Source of the DNA: Myxococcota bacterium
Lineage (GTDB): Bacteria; Myxococcota; Polyangia; GCA-2747355; JAKLHH01
Direction: 5' to 3'
Assembly (NCBI GenBank): GCA_022710245.1
Contig: JAKLHH010000031.1
Span: 1-17,286 of the forward strand
Length of the DNA stretch: 17,286 bases
Position numbers and translations under genes: made by a program. Positions 1 through 6,995 of the stretch are shown here, in pieces; the stretch's first letter is position 1; every line of letters starts with the position of its first letter. The notes beneath the pieces are model-generated. The model saw nothing but the letters and a program-made list of their open reading frames with translations, made no database searches and was not told where the DNA came from.

Positions 1-2
1 AC

Positions 3-581
3 CTGCCGGGGCTCGACAACCCGCTGCACCTCGACGACAACACCATCCTCCGCGACAACCCGCTCATCTCTGATCCAGCGGGGCTGCGGCGGATCTTCAC
101 CCAGCAGCAGCTGACGGTGGCGCCGATCTACGGCAACCACTACCGGCCGATCGTGCTCCTCTCGTTCTGGCTGACCGAGCGCGTCTGCGGACCGTCCACC
201 GCCGCGCACCGCCTGATCAACGTCCTCATCCACCTCGCCTGCGCGCTGCTCGTCGGCCTGCTCGCCCGCCGGCTGCTCGCCGGGCGGGGCCGCGCGCCCG
301 AGGAGGCCAGGCTGGTCGCGGTGATCACCGCCTCGGTCTACGCCCTGCACCCGATCTACACGGTCACCATCAACCAGATCTTCAAGCGCTCCTCCTCGCT
401 GGCCGACCTCCTGGTGCTCCTCGCCCTGCTCTGCGTGATCCGCGCCTTCGACACGCCGCGGCCGCCGCTGCGCCTCTGCCTGGCCGCCGTCGTCCTCGGG
501 GCGCTCGCGCAGCTGACCAAGGAGCAGGCCGCGGTGCTGCCCATCCTCGCCGCGCTCTTCGGCGCCTTCGCCGGCGTCTGA
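3..581 (+). CDS. TMTC/DUF1736-like polytopic membrane protein, N-terminal part (5' partial, ended by in-frame TGA)
   Basis: The reading frame is open from the first bases of the window, so the true start lies upstream. The visible part begins with a luminal-loop motif (LDDNTILRDNPLI) followed by YGNHYRPIVLLSFWL, the Asp-Asp-then-YRP pattern seen in TMTC/PMT-like membrane glycosyltransferase-fold proteins with C-terminal TPRs (DUF1736 relatives). Hydrophobic segments follow around LINVLIHLACALLVGLLA and a Leu-rich stretch near the end. A TGA at 579-581 stops the frame. The same frame continues immediately downstream with another membrane segment, so this is one half of a single gene and not a complete protein. 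The substrate is unknown; envelope or exported-protein glycosylation would fit the family. The family call is moderate because the N-terminus is missing. Confidence 0.6.
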   Translation: MPGLDNPLHLDDNTILRDNPLISDPAGLRRIFTQQQLTVAPIYGNHYRPIVLLSFWLTERVCGPSTAAHRLINVLIHLACALLVGLLARRLLAGRGRAPEEARLVAVITASVYALHPIYTVTINQIFKRSSSLADLLVLLALLCVIRAFDTPRPPLRLCLAAVVLGALAQLTKEQAAVLPILAALFGAFAGV

Positions 582-671
582 CGTGGGCGCGCACGCGCCG
601 CCGCCCTGGCGCTGGGCGCCATCGCGGCACCGCAGCTCCTGATCCTGGTCTTCACCTTCCCGTCGTCGATC

Positions 672-1637
672 GTGGACCCCGACTGGCTCGGCTACCTGCT
701 GGTCCAGCCGCACGTCATCCTCGAGTACGCGCTGGCGCTCTTCCTGCCCTCGCGCGTCGTGCTGCTGAGCGGCCTCGACCGCCCCGCGCTCGGCGCCGCA
801 CCGGTGCTGGGCCTGGCCCTGCTGGCGGCCCTCCTCGCGGGGGCCATCGCCCTGCGCCGCCGCGCCCCGCTGCTCTCCTTCACCCTCCTCTGGGGCGCCG
901 TGGCCCTCGCCCCCACCTCCATCTTCGCCATCTCGACCAGCGGCGACCTCGGGCGGGTCCACCTCGCCTCCTTCGGCGTGATCCTCCTCGTCGCCCTCGC
1001 CCTCGCGCACCTCGGGCGCGCCCTGGGTGCACGCGCCTCGCTGGCCGCGCGCCCGCTCTTCGTCGCGCTGCCCACCGTCGTCGTCGCCGTGCTCTGCGCC
1101 GCCGGGACGATGGTCGTCAACGCCCACCACGCGGACCGCAAGGAGGTCTGGTCGCACCTCGTCGCGCTCTACCCGCGGCACCCGCTGAGCAACACGGGCC
1201 TCTGCGGGGAGCTGGCGGGCCGCGACGACGTGCAGGCCGCGCTGCGCCAGTGCCAGCGCGCCTGGACGCTGAAGCCCGACGCCTACCTGGTGCCTCACCT
1301 GGTCAGCGTCCTCGCGCGCACCGGCCGCGCTGCGCAGGCCGAGCAGCTGATCCAGGGGGCGCTGGGGCGACTCGATCCCGCCTGGGTGATCCACCTCGCT
1401 CACGGACACCTGCTCTGGTTCCAGGATCGCTGGAGCGAGGCCGCCGCCGCCTACGGCCGCGTGCTGGAGCAGAGCCCCGCCTCGGTCGAGGCGCGGCTCT
1501 ACCTCGCCGACTGCTGGCGGCACCTCGGCCGCACCGAGAAGCTGCCCGCGCTGCTCCAGGGACTGCAGCGAGGGGCGCTCCCTCCCTCGCTGGTCCCGCT
1601 CTGGCAGGGGCTGCGGAGCATCGCCGGCCAGCGCTGA
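672..1637 (+). CDS. Same TMTC/DUF1736-like gene, C-terminal part: membrane segments plus TPR region
   Basis: This half shares the frame of the upstream half. Codons 582-671 (beginning RGRARAAALALGAI) are also open and hydrophobic, so the only interruption is the TGA at 579-581. GTG 672 is the first possible start after it but lacks a convincing ribosome-binding site, so independent translation is doubtful. Hydrophobic helices lie near residues 43-60, 67-85, 98-114 and 129-149. They are followed by a soluble alpha-helical region (about 155-315) with TPR-like helices, for example around the WSEAAAAYGRVLEQSPASVEA stretch, as in TMTC-type proteins. The product looks otherwise intact and undegraded, which points to a recent nonsense mutation or a base-call error. 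Confidence 0.6.
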   Translation: MDPDWLGYLLVQPHVILEYALALFLPSRVVLLSGLDRPALGAAPVLGLALLAALLAGAIALRRRAPLLSFTLLWGAVALAPTSIFAISTSGDLGRVHLASFGVILLVALALAHLGRALGARASLAARPLFVALPTVVVAVLCAAGTMVVNAHHADRKEVWSHLVALYPRHPLSNTGLCGELAGRDDVQAALRQCQRAWTLKPDAYLVPHLVSVLARTGRAAQAEQLIQGALGRLDPAWVIHLAHGHLLWFQDRWSEAAAAYGRVLEQSPASVEARLYLADCWRHLGRTEKLPALLQGLQRGALPPSLVPLWQGLRSIAGQR

Positions 1638-1764
1638 GGCCGGGCAGCGCTGAGCCCACCGTCCGCGAGCGGTCGCCCGGATCAGCCGGCGCTCCGCAGC
1701 GCTGAGGCCGGGCAGCGCTGAGCCCACCGTCCGCGAGCGGTCGCCCGGATCAGCCGGCGCTGCG
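1629..1764. repeat. 68-bp direct tandem duplication (two copies)
   Basis: Copies at 1629-1696 and 1697-1764 have period 68 and differ only near their last bases (gctccg against gctgcg). Copy one includes the last codons and TGA stop of the TPR protein, and copy two ends ten bases before the stop of the convergent NamZ gene. Each copy carries two AGCGCT palindromes ten bases apart that could form a hairpin between the convergent genes. There is no T-tract, so terminator function is only a possibility. Confidence 0.9.
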
Positions 1765-1773
1765 CAGGACCGC

Positions 1774-4104
1774 TCAGTAGAGCAGGTAGCGCGCCCTCAC
1801 CTTGCGGAACCGCTCCAGCCCCGCGCGCCAGCCGGCGACGATGGGGGCGAGCTCCTTGCCCGCGAGGATCGCCTGCGTCGTCGGTGGATCGTTGATCAGG
1901 CGGTAGAGGTGCTTGGTCTCCCACCGGTCCGCGTGCCGCTTGCGCAGCTCGAGGGCGAGCGCGACGCCGATCGCCGGCGGGTCGATCGCGCGGAGGTCGT
2001 GCACCACGAGCCGCACCCCGGAGCAGCGCTGGCCGCGGTACGGGTTCGCGCTCGGCGTGAAGCTCACCGCCGCGAAGCGCACGCCCGGGAGGCGCCGCCG
2101 GTTGAGCGAGCGCGCCAGCGCCTTGCCGTCGATCCAGGGCGCGCCGAGGAGCTGGAAGGGGCTCTCGGTGCCGCGCCCGACCGCGAGGTTGGTGCTCTCG
2201 AGGAGCCCGACCCCGGCGTAGAGGACCGCCTGCCGGAAGGAGCGGATGTTCGGCGAGGGGTCGACCCAGGGGAGCCCGGTCTCGGGGAAGAGCTGCCCGC
2301 GCGACCAGCCGCTCGCCTTGATCACCTCCAGCGCGACCTTGAGCTTGCGCTCGCCCTTGAACATCCGCGCCAGCTCGCCGAGCGTCATCCCGTAGCGCAC
2401 CGGCACCGGGTGGTAGTTCGTCGAGGTGCGGCGCTCCGCGCTGGAGACCGGGCCCTGCACCGCCGCGCCGCCGAGCGGGTCGGGCCGGTCGAGGACGACG
2501 AAGCGGAGCCCGCGAGCCGCCGCCTCCTCCATCGCCCAGCCCATCGTCGCCAGGTAGGTGTAGTAGCGGACGCCCACTGTCTGCAGGTCGATGACCAGCG
2601 TGTCGATCCCCTCCAGCGTCTCGGCGGTGGGCCGCCGCCGCGAGCCGAAGAGGCTGTAGACCGGGAGGCGCCGCTTGCCGCGCCGGAGCGCGCCGTCCTC
2701 GATGCGGCGGTCGACCTTCCCCTCGAGCCCGTGCTCGGGCATGAAGAGCGCGCGCAGCTCGACCTTCGCCGCCGCGGGCGCGCCCTGGAGCAGGTCGACG
2801 ATCCACCGCCCCCCGGCGTCGACGGCGGTGCGGTTGGTGATCAGGCCGACCTTGCGCCCGCGCAGCGCGCTGAACCCGTCCTCGACGAGGCGGTCGAGGC
2901 CGCAGCGGACCGGGCGCGCGGGCGGCCGCACCAGGGAGGCGACCACCGTGTTGTGCAGCGTGCGGCGGAGCTCGCTCACCGACGGCGCATGCTCGCCTCC
3001 GGGGTCCGCGAGGTGCGTCCGGTTGGTGAGCAGCACCAGCGCGAGGTCGAGCTCGGGGTCGACCCAGAGCGAGGTCCCGGTGAAGCCCGTGTGCCCGAAG
3101 GCGCGCCCGGAGAGCGCGCCGCGGCTCCCCGCGTAGGGCGTGCTGTAGTCCCAGCCGAGACCGCGCTTGCCCGGCTTGCCCCCGGGGAGCGCGCGCGGCT
3201 CGAGCATCTGCGCGACGGTGCGCGCGGCGAGGACGCGCTTGCCGCCGAGCGCGCCGCGGCCGAGCATCATCAGCCCGAAGCGCGCGAGGTCCTCGGCGGT
3301 GGAGTAGAGCCCCGCGTGCCCCGAGACGCCGCCCGTGCGCGCGGCGATCGGATCGTAGACCACGCCGAGCCGCTGCTCCTCGCGGGCGGGCCAGGGGCTG
3401 ATCAGCCGGCTCCGCACCGCCGGCGGCGGGAGGAACCCGGTGCTGCACATGCCGAGCGGCTCGTAGAGCTGCGCGCGCGCCCAGCGATCGAGCGGCGCGC
3501 CGGCGCGCGCGGCGACCAGCTCGCCGAGGACGACGTAGCCGAGGTCGCTGTACTTGTAGGAGCTGCCGGGCGTGTACTTGAGCGCCGACTTGCGGATCCG
3601 CGGCAGGATCTGCTCGCGCCCGTCGCTCTTCGGCCCGGCCCAGACCGAGGAGTGCAGCCCCGAGGTGTGGAGCAGGAGCTCGCTCACGGTGATCGCGCGC
3701 TTGTCGTCCGTCTCGAGGAGCGGCAGGTAGCGCGAGGCGGCGTCGGCGAGCGAGAGCTTCGCGCGCTCCACCAGGAGCAGCAGCGACGGCGCGGTGGCGA
3801 TCACCTTGGTCAGCGAGGCGAGGTCGAAGAGCGAGTCGGCCCGCGCGCCGCCCGCGTAGGCGGTGACGACGAGCTTGCCGGCGCGCCCGATCGCAGCCGC
3901 GGCCTGGGCCGTGAAGCGCGAGTCCACCGCGTCGGCGAGGAGCGCCTCCAGGTCGGCGGCGAGCTCGCGGTCGAGCCCCACGGCCTCTGGCTTCGCCCTC
4001 GGCAGCGGCTTCGCCTTGCAGCTCCCCCAGTCGGCCAGCGCGGGTGCCGAGGCACCTGACGTGATCAGCGCCGCGAGCACCAGCAGCGATGTCCTTGCCC
4101 TCAT
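1774..4104 (-). CDS. Secreted serine hydrolase (beta-lactamase fold) fused to a NamZ/DUF1343 exo-N-acetylmuramidase domain
   Basis: This 776-residue protein has a Sec signal peptide (cleavage likely after A24, PALA|D) and two enzyme domains. Residues about 40-390 are a class C beta-lactamase/esterase-type serine hydrolase: S97-L-T-K100 is the SxxK nucleophile motif, Y185-S-D the YxN-type motif and H338-T-G the KTG equivalent. Residues about 400-776 are DUF1343, the family of NamZ, which removes MurNAc from peptidoglycan fragments. Its signature blocks are visible: MPEHGL (455-460), DLQTVGVRYYTY (506-517), VLDRPDPLGG (537-546) and VGRGTESPF near 642-650. The pairing suggests periplasmic muropeptide recycling, with the hydrolase acting on peptide or ester and NamZ on sugar. 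Start ATG 4104 has no clear Shine-Dalgarno, and a TAGACT hexamer lies six bases upstream, so it may be leaderless. The domain assignments are strong; exact substrates are inferred. Confidence 0.92.
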   Translation of the reverse strand: MRARTSLLVLAALITSGASAPALADWGSCKAKPLPRAKPEAVGLDRELAADLEALLADAVDSRFTAQAAAAIGRAGKLVVTAYAGGARADSLFDLASLTKVIATAPSLLLLVERAKLSLADAASRYLPLLETDDKRAITVSELLLHTSGLHSSVWAGPKSDGREQILPRIRKSALKYTPGSSYKYSDLGYVVLGELVAARAGAPLDRWARAQLYEPLGMCSTGFLPPPAVRSRLISPWPAREEQRLGVVYDPIAARTGGVSGHAGLYSTAEDLARFGLMMLGRGALGGKRVLAARTVAQMLEPRALPGGKPGKRGLGWDYSTPYAGSRGALSGRAFGHTGFTGTSLWVDPELDLALVLLTNRTHLADPGGEHAPSVSELRRTLHNTVVASLVRPPARPVRCGLDRLVEDGFSALRGRKVGLITNRTAVDAGGRWIVDLLQGAPAAAKVELRALFMPEHGLEGKVDRRIEDGALRRGKRRLPVYSLFGSRRRPTAETLEGIDTLVIDLQTVGVRYYTYLATMGWAMEEAAARGLRFVVLDRPDPLGGAAVQGPVSSAERRTSTNYHPVPVRYGMTLGELARMFKGERKLKVALEVIKASGWSRGQLFPETGLPWVDPSPNIRSFRQAVLYAGVGLLESTNLAVGRGTESPFQLLGAPWIDGKALARSLNRRRLPGVRFAAVSFTPSANPYRGQRCSGVRLVVHDLRAIDPPAIGVALALELRKRHADRWETKHLYRLINDPPTTQAILAGKELAPIVAGWRAGLERFRKVRARYLLY

Positions 4105-4110
4105 ACCCCG

Positions 4111-4116
4111 AGTCTA
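4111..4116 (-). promoter_or_regulatory. Possible -10 element (TAGACT) for the NamZ-fusion gene
   Basis: TAGACT (4 of 6 bases of TATAAT) ends six bases before ATG 4104, which would place transcription start at or next to the start codon. No ribosome-binding site is seen, in keeping with a leaderless message. No good -35 box is visible. The remaining gene-free DNA up to 4262 holds only the hairpin at 4213-4229 and a GTATAC near 4136. Confidence 0.3.
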
Positions 4117-4212
4117 TCGCCCGGCCTGGCCGCCGTATACTTTGCGAGCCCTCGCGGCTACTGGCGCCCAGTCGCAGGCGATGTACTGATCCCCGGAGCG
4201 GCCCTCGGCAAA

Positions 4213-4229
4213 GACCTACGGCGGAGGTC
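4213..4229 (-). terminator. Possible intrinsic terminator after the DUF151 gene
   Basis: On the minus strand GACCT and AGGTC form a 5-bp stem with a 7-base loop, followed by TTTGCC. It begins 34 bases after the DUF151 stop codon. The stem is short and the T-tract weak, so this is a candidate only. Confidence 0.35.
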
Positions 4230-4262
4230 GAGCGACGTTCCTGGCCTGAGCACCGTCGCTCA

Positions 4263-4784
4263 TCAGGGCGTCGGGGGCGAGGTCCACACGGACGGCGCGG
4301 TCCCGTCCACCGCGGCCTTGCGCAGGACGTGCGGCGCCACGTGGACCGGCAGCTTCGCGCCGAGCGCGAGCCCGATCAGGTCGGAGGGCCGCCCGTCGAC
4401 GCGGTAGGCGCGGCCGCGCGCGTCCCGCAGGCTGACCTTGCCCGTGAAGACGCCCTCGCGGAGATCGTCCACCTCCACCCGCTCCACCCGGGCGCCGAGG
4501 ACCGAGAGCATCGTCTGCAGGAGATCCAGGGTCAGCGGCCGCACCGGCGCCTGGCTCGCCAGGCGCAGCTGGATCGCCTGCGCCTCGGCGACCCCGATCC
4601 AGATCGGCAACAGCTGCTTGCCGCCGTCGGTCTGCAGCAGGACCACCATCGCCCCCTGGTGCTGGCGGAGCTCCTTGACCGTGGTGCGCACCGCCGCCGC
4701 CTTGCCCGCGCCGGCCTCGCCCGCTCCGGCGACCCCTCCGCTCGCGATGAGGAGCAACCCCGCCAGTCCGATCCACGCGCGCAT
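4263..4784 (-). CDS. Secreted bifunctional nuclease (BFN/DUF151) family protein
   Basis: The 173-residue product is mostly one DUF151 domain (about 33-155). The family blocks LPIWIG (59-64) followed by EAQAIQLRL, RPLTLDLL (82-89) and DGRPSDLIGLAL (130-141) are all present. DUF151 members are small proteins, some with reported DNase/RNase activity. The His often seen in the RP-T-H-D block is Leu86 here. Unusually, the domain is preceded by an N-terminal hydrophobic signal sequence (residues 1-22, small residues after it), which predicts export to the periplasm. The start is well supported: GGGAGG lies six bases before ATG 4784. It is followed on the same strand by the NamZ fusion gene after 158 bp with a possible terminator between. 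Whether it cleaves nucleic acid is unknown. Confidence 0.88.
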   Translation of the reverse strand: MRAWIGLAGLLLIASGGVAGAGEAGAGKAAAVRTTVKELRQHQGAMVVLLQTDGGKQLLPIWIGVAEAQAIQLRLASQAPVRPLTLDLLQTMLSVLGARVERVEVDDLREGVFTGKVSLRDARGRAYRVDGRPSDLIGLALGAKLPVHVAPHVLRKAAVDGTAPSVWTSPPTP

Positions 4785-4839
4785 CCGACGCCTCCCTTCG
4801 AAGAAGGGTATACGGCGCGGTGTGGCGCTGCTTCCTGGG

Positions 4840-5465
4840 TCAGCCGCCGATCGGGACGCAGCCAGGGACCGTGCCCTGCAGGCCGTTGACGGTCAGCGTC
4901 AGGTCCACGCACTTGTAGCCCGGCCCCGGGCACTCCCGCGCCTTGGTGCAGGAGCGGTAGCAGGTGGGGACCTTGCCCTTGGCGACGCAGAAGCCTGTCT
5001 GGCACTCCTCGGCCGAGGCGCACGGCGCCCCCGGGGCCTTGGCGCCGACCGGCTTCGTGCAGAAGGTGCCGAGCTGCCCCGCGGAGGTCGGGTTGACGAA
5101 GACCGTGCAGACGAAGCCGCTCTCGCAGGAGGTGCCCTCGCAGGCCGGCTTGCCCGGCACGCAGACCCCGCTGTTGCAGACGGAGGTCGCGGGGCAGACG
5201 CGATCGGTCTGCAGCTTCGCCGGCGGGACGCAGACGGCCGCGGTCTGGCCGCTGCAGATCCGCTGCCCGGGCTGGCAGCCGAAGTCGGCCGTGGGCTGGT
5301 ACTCGGGGTTGGGCTGCGTGCAGGCGGCGAGCGCCAGCAGCGCTGCGAGGGCGAAGCCGAGCGGCGCCCCGCAGGTCGGGCGGTGGCGGGGAGCTGCCGC
5401 GATCGGAGCGGCGCCGCACAGGTCGGGCGGTCGTGCGAAGCTGCCGCGACCAATTTGCCCTTCAT
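4840..5465 (-). CDS. Cys-rich lipoprotein with a frame-disrupted 5' end
   Basis: The conserved part (stop 4840 back to about 5372) encodes a lipoprotein signal (hydrophobic run then L-A-A-C) and a mature chain of about 160 residues. That chain has 18 further cysteines in spaced pairs (ICSG, VCPA, VCNS, VCVP, ECQT, FCVA), typical of disulfide-rich surface lipoproteins of myxobacteria; no enzyme motif is seen. The best start by ribosome-binding site is ATG 5465 (GGAGG seven bases upstream; begins MKGKLVAAA). That ATG is now in a different frame from the lipobox because of a 47-bp imperfect tandem duplication at 5356-5449. Removing one copy fuses MKGKLVAAAP directly to the RHRPTCGAPLGFALAALLALAAC signal. 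In the lipobox frame the only ATG starts are 5694 and 5667, giving 284 or 275 residues with an implausibly distant signal. The gene is either a pseudogene, a frameshifted gene, or one read from those distant starts. Confidence 0.65.
5356..5449. repeat. 47-bp imperfect tandem duplication inside the lipoprotein signal region
   Basis: Copies at 5356-5402 and 5403-5449 match at 39 of 47 positions by direct alignment. Because 47 is not divisible by three, the duplication separates the well-supported ATG at 5465 from the frame of the lipoprotein signal peptide. Confidence 0.85.
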
Positions 5466-5501
5466 CGCGGAGCCTCCGCAGGAGGCGAGCAGGGCAAATT
5501 G
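5451..5501 (-). promoter_or_regulatory. Nested stem-loop enclosing the ribosome-binding site and start codon of the Cys-rich lipoprotein
   Basis: An 11-bp perfect outer stem (CAATTTGCCCT at 5501-5491 with AGGGCAAATTG at 5461-5451, minus strand) encloses an inner hairpin, GCCTCC-TGC-GGAGGC. The inner 3' arm is the GGAGG Shine-Dalgarno of ATG 5465, and the outer 3' arm covers codons 2-5. In RNA this would hide the translation start. The base pairing is seen directly; a switch function is inferred. Confidence 0.55.
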
Positions 5502-5638
5502 CGGCGGTCTCATCCCGGAGCGGCCGGAGGCCGCGAGGACCCGCAATTGCGGCGGTCTCATCCCGGAGCGGCCGGAGGCCGCGAGGACCCGCAATTGCGG
5601 CGGTCTCATCCCGGAGCGGCCGGAGGCCGCGAGGACCC
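5495..5638. repeat. Three 48-bp tandem repeats with internal hairpins
   Basis: Copies start at about 5495, 5543 and 5591 and are nearly identical. Read on the minus strand each unit contains a GCGGCC-TCC-GGCCGC hairpin, then TCCGGGATGA, then the palindrome GCAATTGC. The nested stem-loop at 5451-5501 is a diverged fourth unit in register: ATGs fall at 5609, 5561, 5513 and 5465, exactly 48 bases apart. The unit length is divisible by three, so every frame stays open. There are no unique spacers, so it is not a CRISPR array. Confidence 0.9.
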
Positions 5639-5714
5639 GCGATTAATGAGTGTGATTGCCGTCCCATCAGTGCCTCTGCCACCCATGCTCGCATGCAACG
5701 GGCCCGCCAAGGAA

Positions 5715-5728
5715 GAGCCCGAGGGCTC
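5715..5728 (-). terminator. Possible terminator after the radical SAM operon
   Basis: On the minus strand GAGCC-CTCG-GGCTC forms a stem with a four-base loop, followed by TTCCTT, about 100 bases after the radical SAM stop codon. The T-rich tail is imperfect. Nothing else was recognised between 5695 and 5830. Confidence 0.4.
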
Positions 5729-5830
5729 CCCTGCCGGTCCCGCTACTTGCCGCTCCTGGCCCCGGGTCTGGGAAGGGCGCCGTGAACGGTGACGCCGGGA
5801 GCGGTGTGAAGCGGGGTTCTCCTCGGCGGC

Positions 5831-6949
5831 TCAGCCGCTCTGCCGGTCGAGCCAGCAGAAGGCGTCCGGCTGCGCGAGCCGCTCGTGCAGGCCCCCGCCC
5901 TTGCAGACGCTGAACCACGAGCAGTCGGAGCAGACGCCGCTCCGCCGCCACTCCGTCTCGCGGTAGTCCCGGAAGCGCGTGTGCCAGATGGTCGAGAAGC
6001 GCTCCTCGAGCGCCGACCCCTGCGCCCACGACCGCGGCAGCGAGGGGCAGGCGCTGACGCGGCCGTCGCAGAGGATGGAGGCCACGCAGAGCCCCGCCAT
6101 GCACTGGGCGTTGCCCGGCCGCACGGTGAACTCGCGCCTCACCCCGAGGAAGCCGCCGCAGGAGAAGCGGACGTCGAGCGGATCGCCGCGCCGCTCGAGC
6201 TCGACGCGCCGCCTCTCGATGAAGTCCAGGAGCCGCCGCACCTGCGGCGGGTCGAGCCACATCTCCGGGTCGTCGCTGCCAGCCAGGCGACCCATGCGGT
6301 CGATCGTGATCAGCCGCCAGAGGTTCGCCCCCGCCGCGCGCACGATCCGCTCGGTCTCCTCGAGGTGATCGAGGTTCGCCGGGCGCACGCAGGTGATCGC
6401 CTCGACCCAGGTGAGCCCGCCCTCGCGCGCCGCGGTGATGCCGGCCAGCGTCTTCTTCAGCGTGCCGGCGCCGCGCACCGGCTCGTGCTGAGCCTCGGGT
6501 CCGTCGACGCTGATGGAGACCGTCCGCATGCCCGCGTCCACCAGCCGCCGCGCCCGCTCCACGGTGAGCAGCGTGCCGTTGGTGACGATGCAGGAGCCCA
6601 TCCCGAGCTTCGTCATGTGCTCCACGACCTGAAAGAGGTCGGGCCTGAGCAGCGGCTCGCCGCCGGTGATGGAGACGAAGATGCGGGTCGCGTCGAAGTC
6701 CTCGCCGATGGTGTCGAGGATGTGGAGCACCTGCTCGGTCGTCAGCTCCGGCACCGAGGAGGTCGACTCGCAGCTCGAGCCGCAGTGCTTGCAGCGGAGG
6801 TTGCAGCGAAGGCTGCTCTCCCAGAACAGGTAGGTGAGGTCCGGCCGCCGGTGCAGCGCGGCGCGGCGGGCGGCGTCGCGGTGAATGGCGACGAGCTTCG
6901 GCAGATCCCGCAGCCGCACGCGGCCGGGATCTTCGGGTTGGCGTGGCAT
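5831..6949 (-). CDS. Radical SAM/SPASM enzyme, probable maturase of the KYGGP peptides
   Basis: In this 372-residue protein C49-x3-C53-x2-C56 is the radical SAM [4Fe-4S] motif and SITGGEP (93-99) the SAM-binding block, followed by ISVDGPEAQH (146-155). The C-terminal SPASM region holds C283 with G296 and C301 (the C-x9-15-G-x4-C pattern), then C340-x2-C343-x5-C349, and C365. The position expected to carry the next cysteine (C-x3-C) is Gly353 in CKGGG, so one auxiliary-cluster ligand differs from the textbook pattern. C264, C288 and C294 are possible substitutes. SPASM proteins mostly modify ribosomal peptides or enzymes. ATG 6949 is preceded by GAGGTGAT at good spacing, 46 bp after the second KYGGP peptide gene on the same strand, so the three genes look like one operon. 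The cytoplasmic enzyme would act before export. The chemistry cannot be assigned from sequence. Confidence 0.95.
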   Translation of the reverse strand: MPRQPEDPGRVRLRDLPKLVAIHRDAARRAALHRRPDLTYLFWESSLRCNLRCKHCGSSCESTSSVPELTTEQVLHILDTIGEDFDATRIFVSITGGEPLLRPDLFQVVEHMTKLGMGSCIVTNGTLLTVERARRLVDAGMRTVSISVDGPEAQHEPVRGAGTLKKTLAGITAAREGGLTWVEAITCVRPANLDHLEETERIVRAAGANLWRLITIDRMGRLAGSDDPEMWLDPPQVRRLLDFIERRRVELERRGDPLDVRFSCGGFLGVRREFTVRPGNAQCMAGLCVASILCDGRVSACPSLPRSWAQGSALEERFSTIWHTRFRDYRETEWRRSGVCSDCSWFSVCKGGGLHERLAQPDAFCWLDRQSG

Positions 6950-6995
6950 CGGATCACCTCATGGTGGCCGGCGGCCAGCGGCCAGCAGGCAGGTC

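Noticed and set aside
579..581. Selenocysteine at the in-frame TGA
   Set aside because: No redox motif at the site and no convincing downstream hairpin; the position is a loop between membrane segments. Nonsense or sequence error is simpler.
1909..4059. 716-codon open frame on the plus strand opposite the NamZ fusion gene
   Set aside because: Its composition is Arg/Glu/Ala-rich with no domain, and the opposite strand encodes two recognised enzyme domains. GC-rich shadow frame.
5495..5638. CRISPR array
   Set aside because: Units are contiguous 48-bp repeats without unique spacers, and no cas gene is present.
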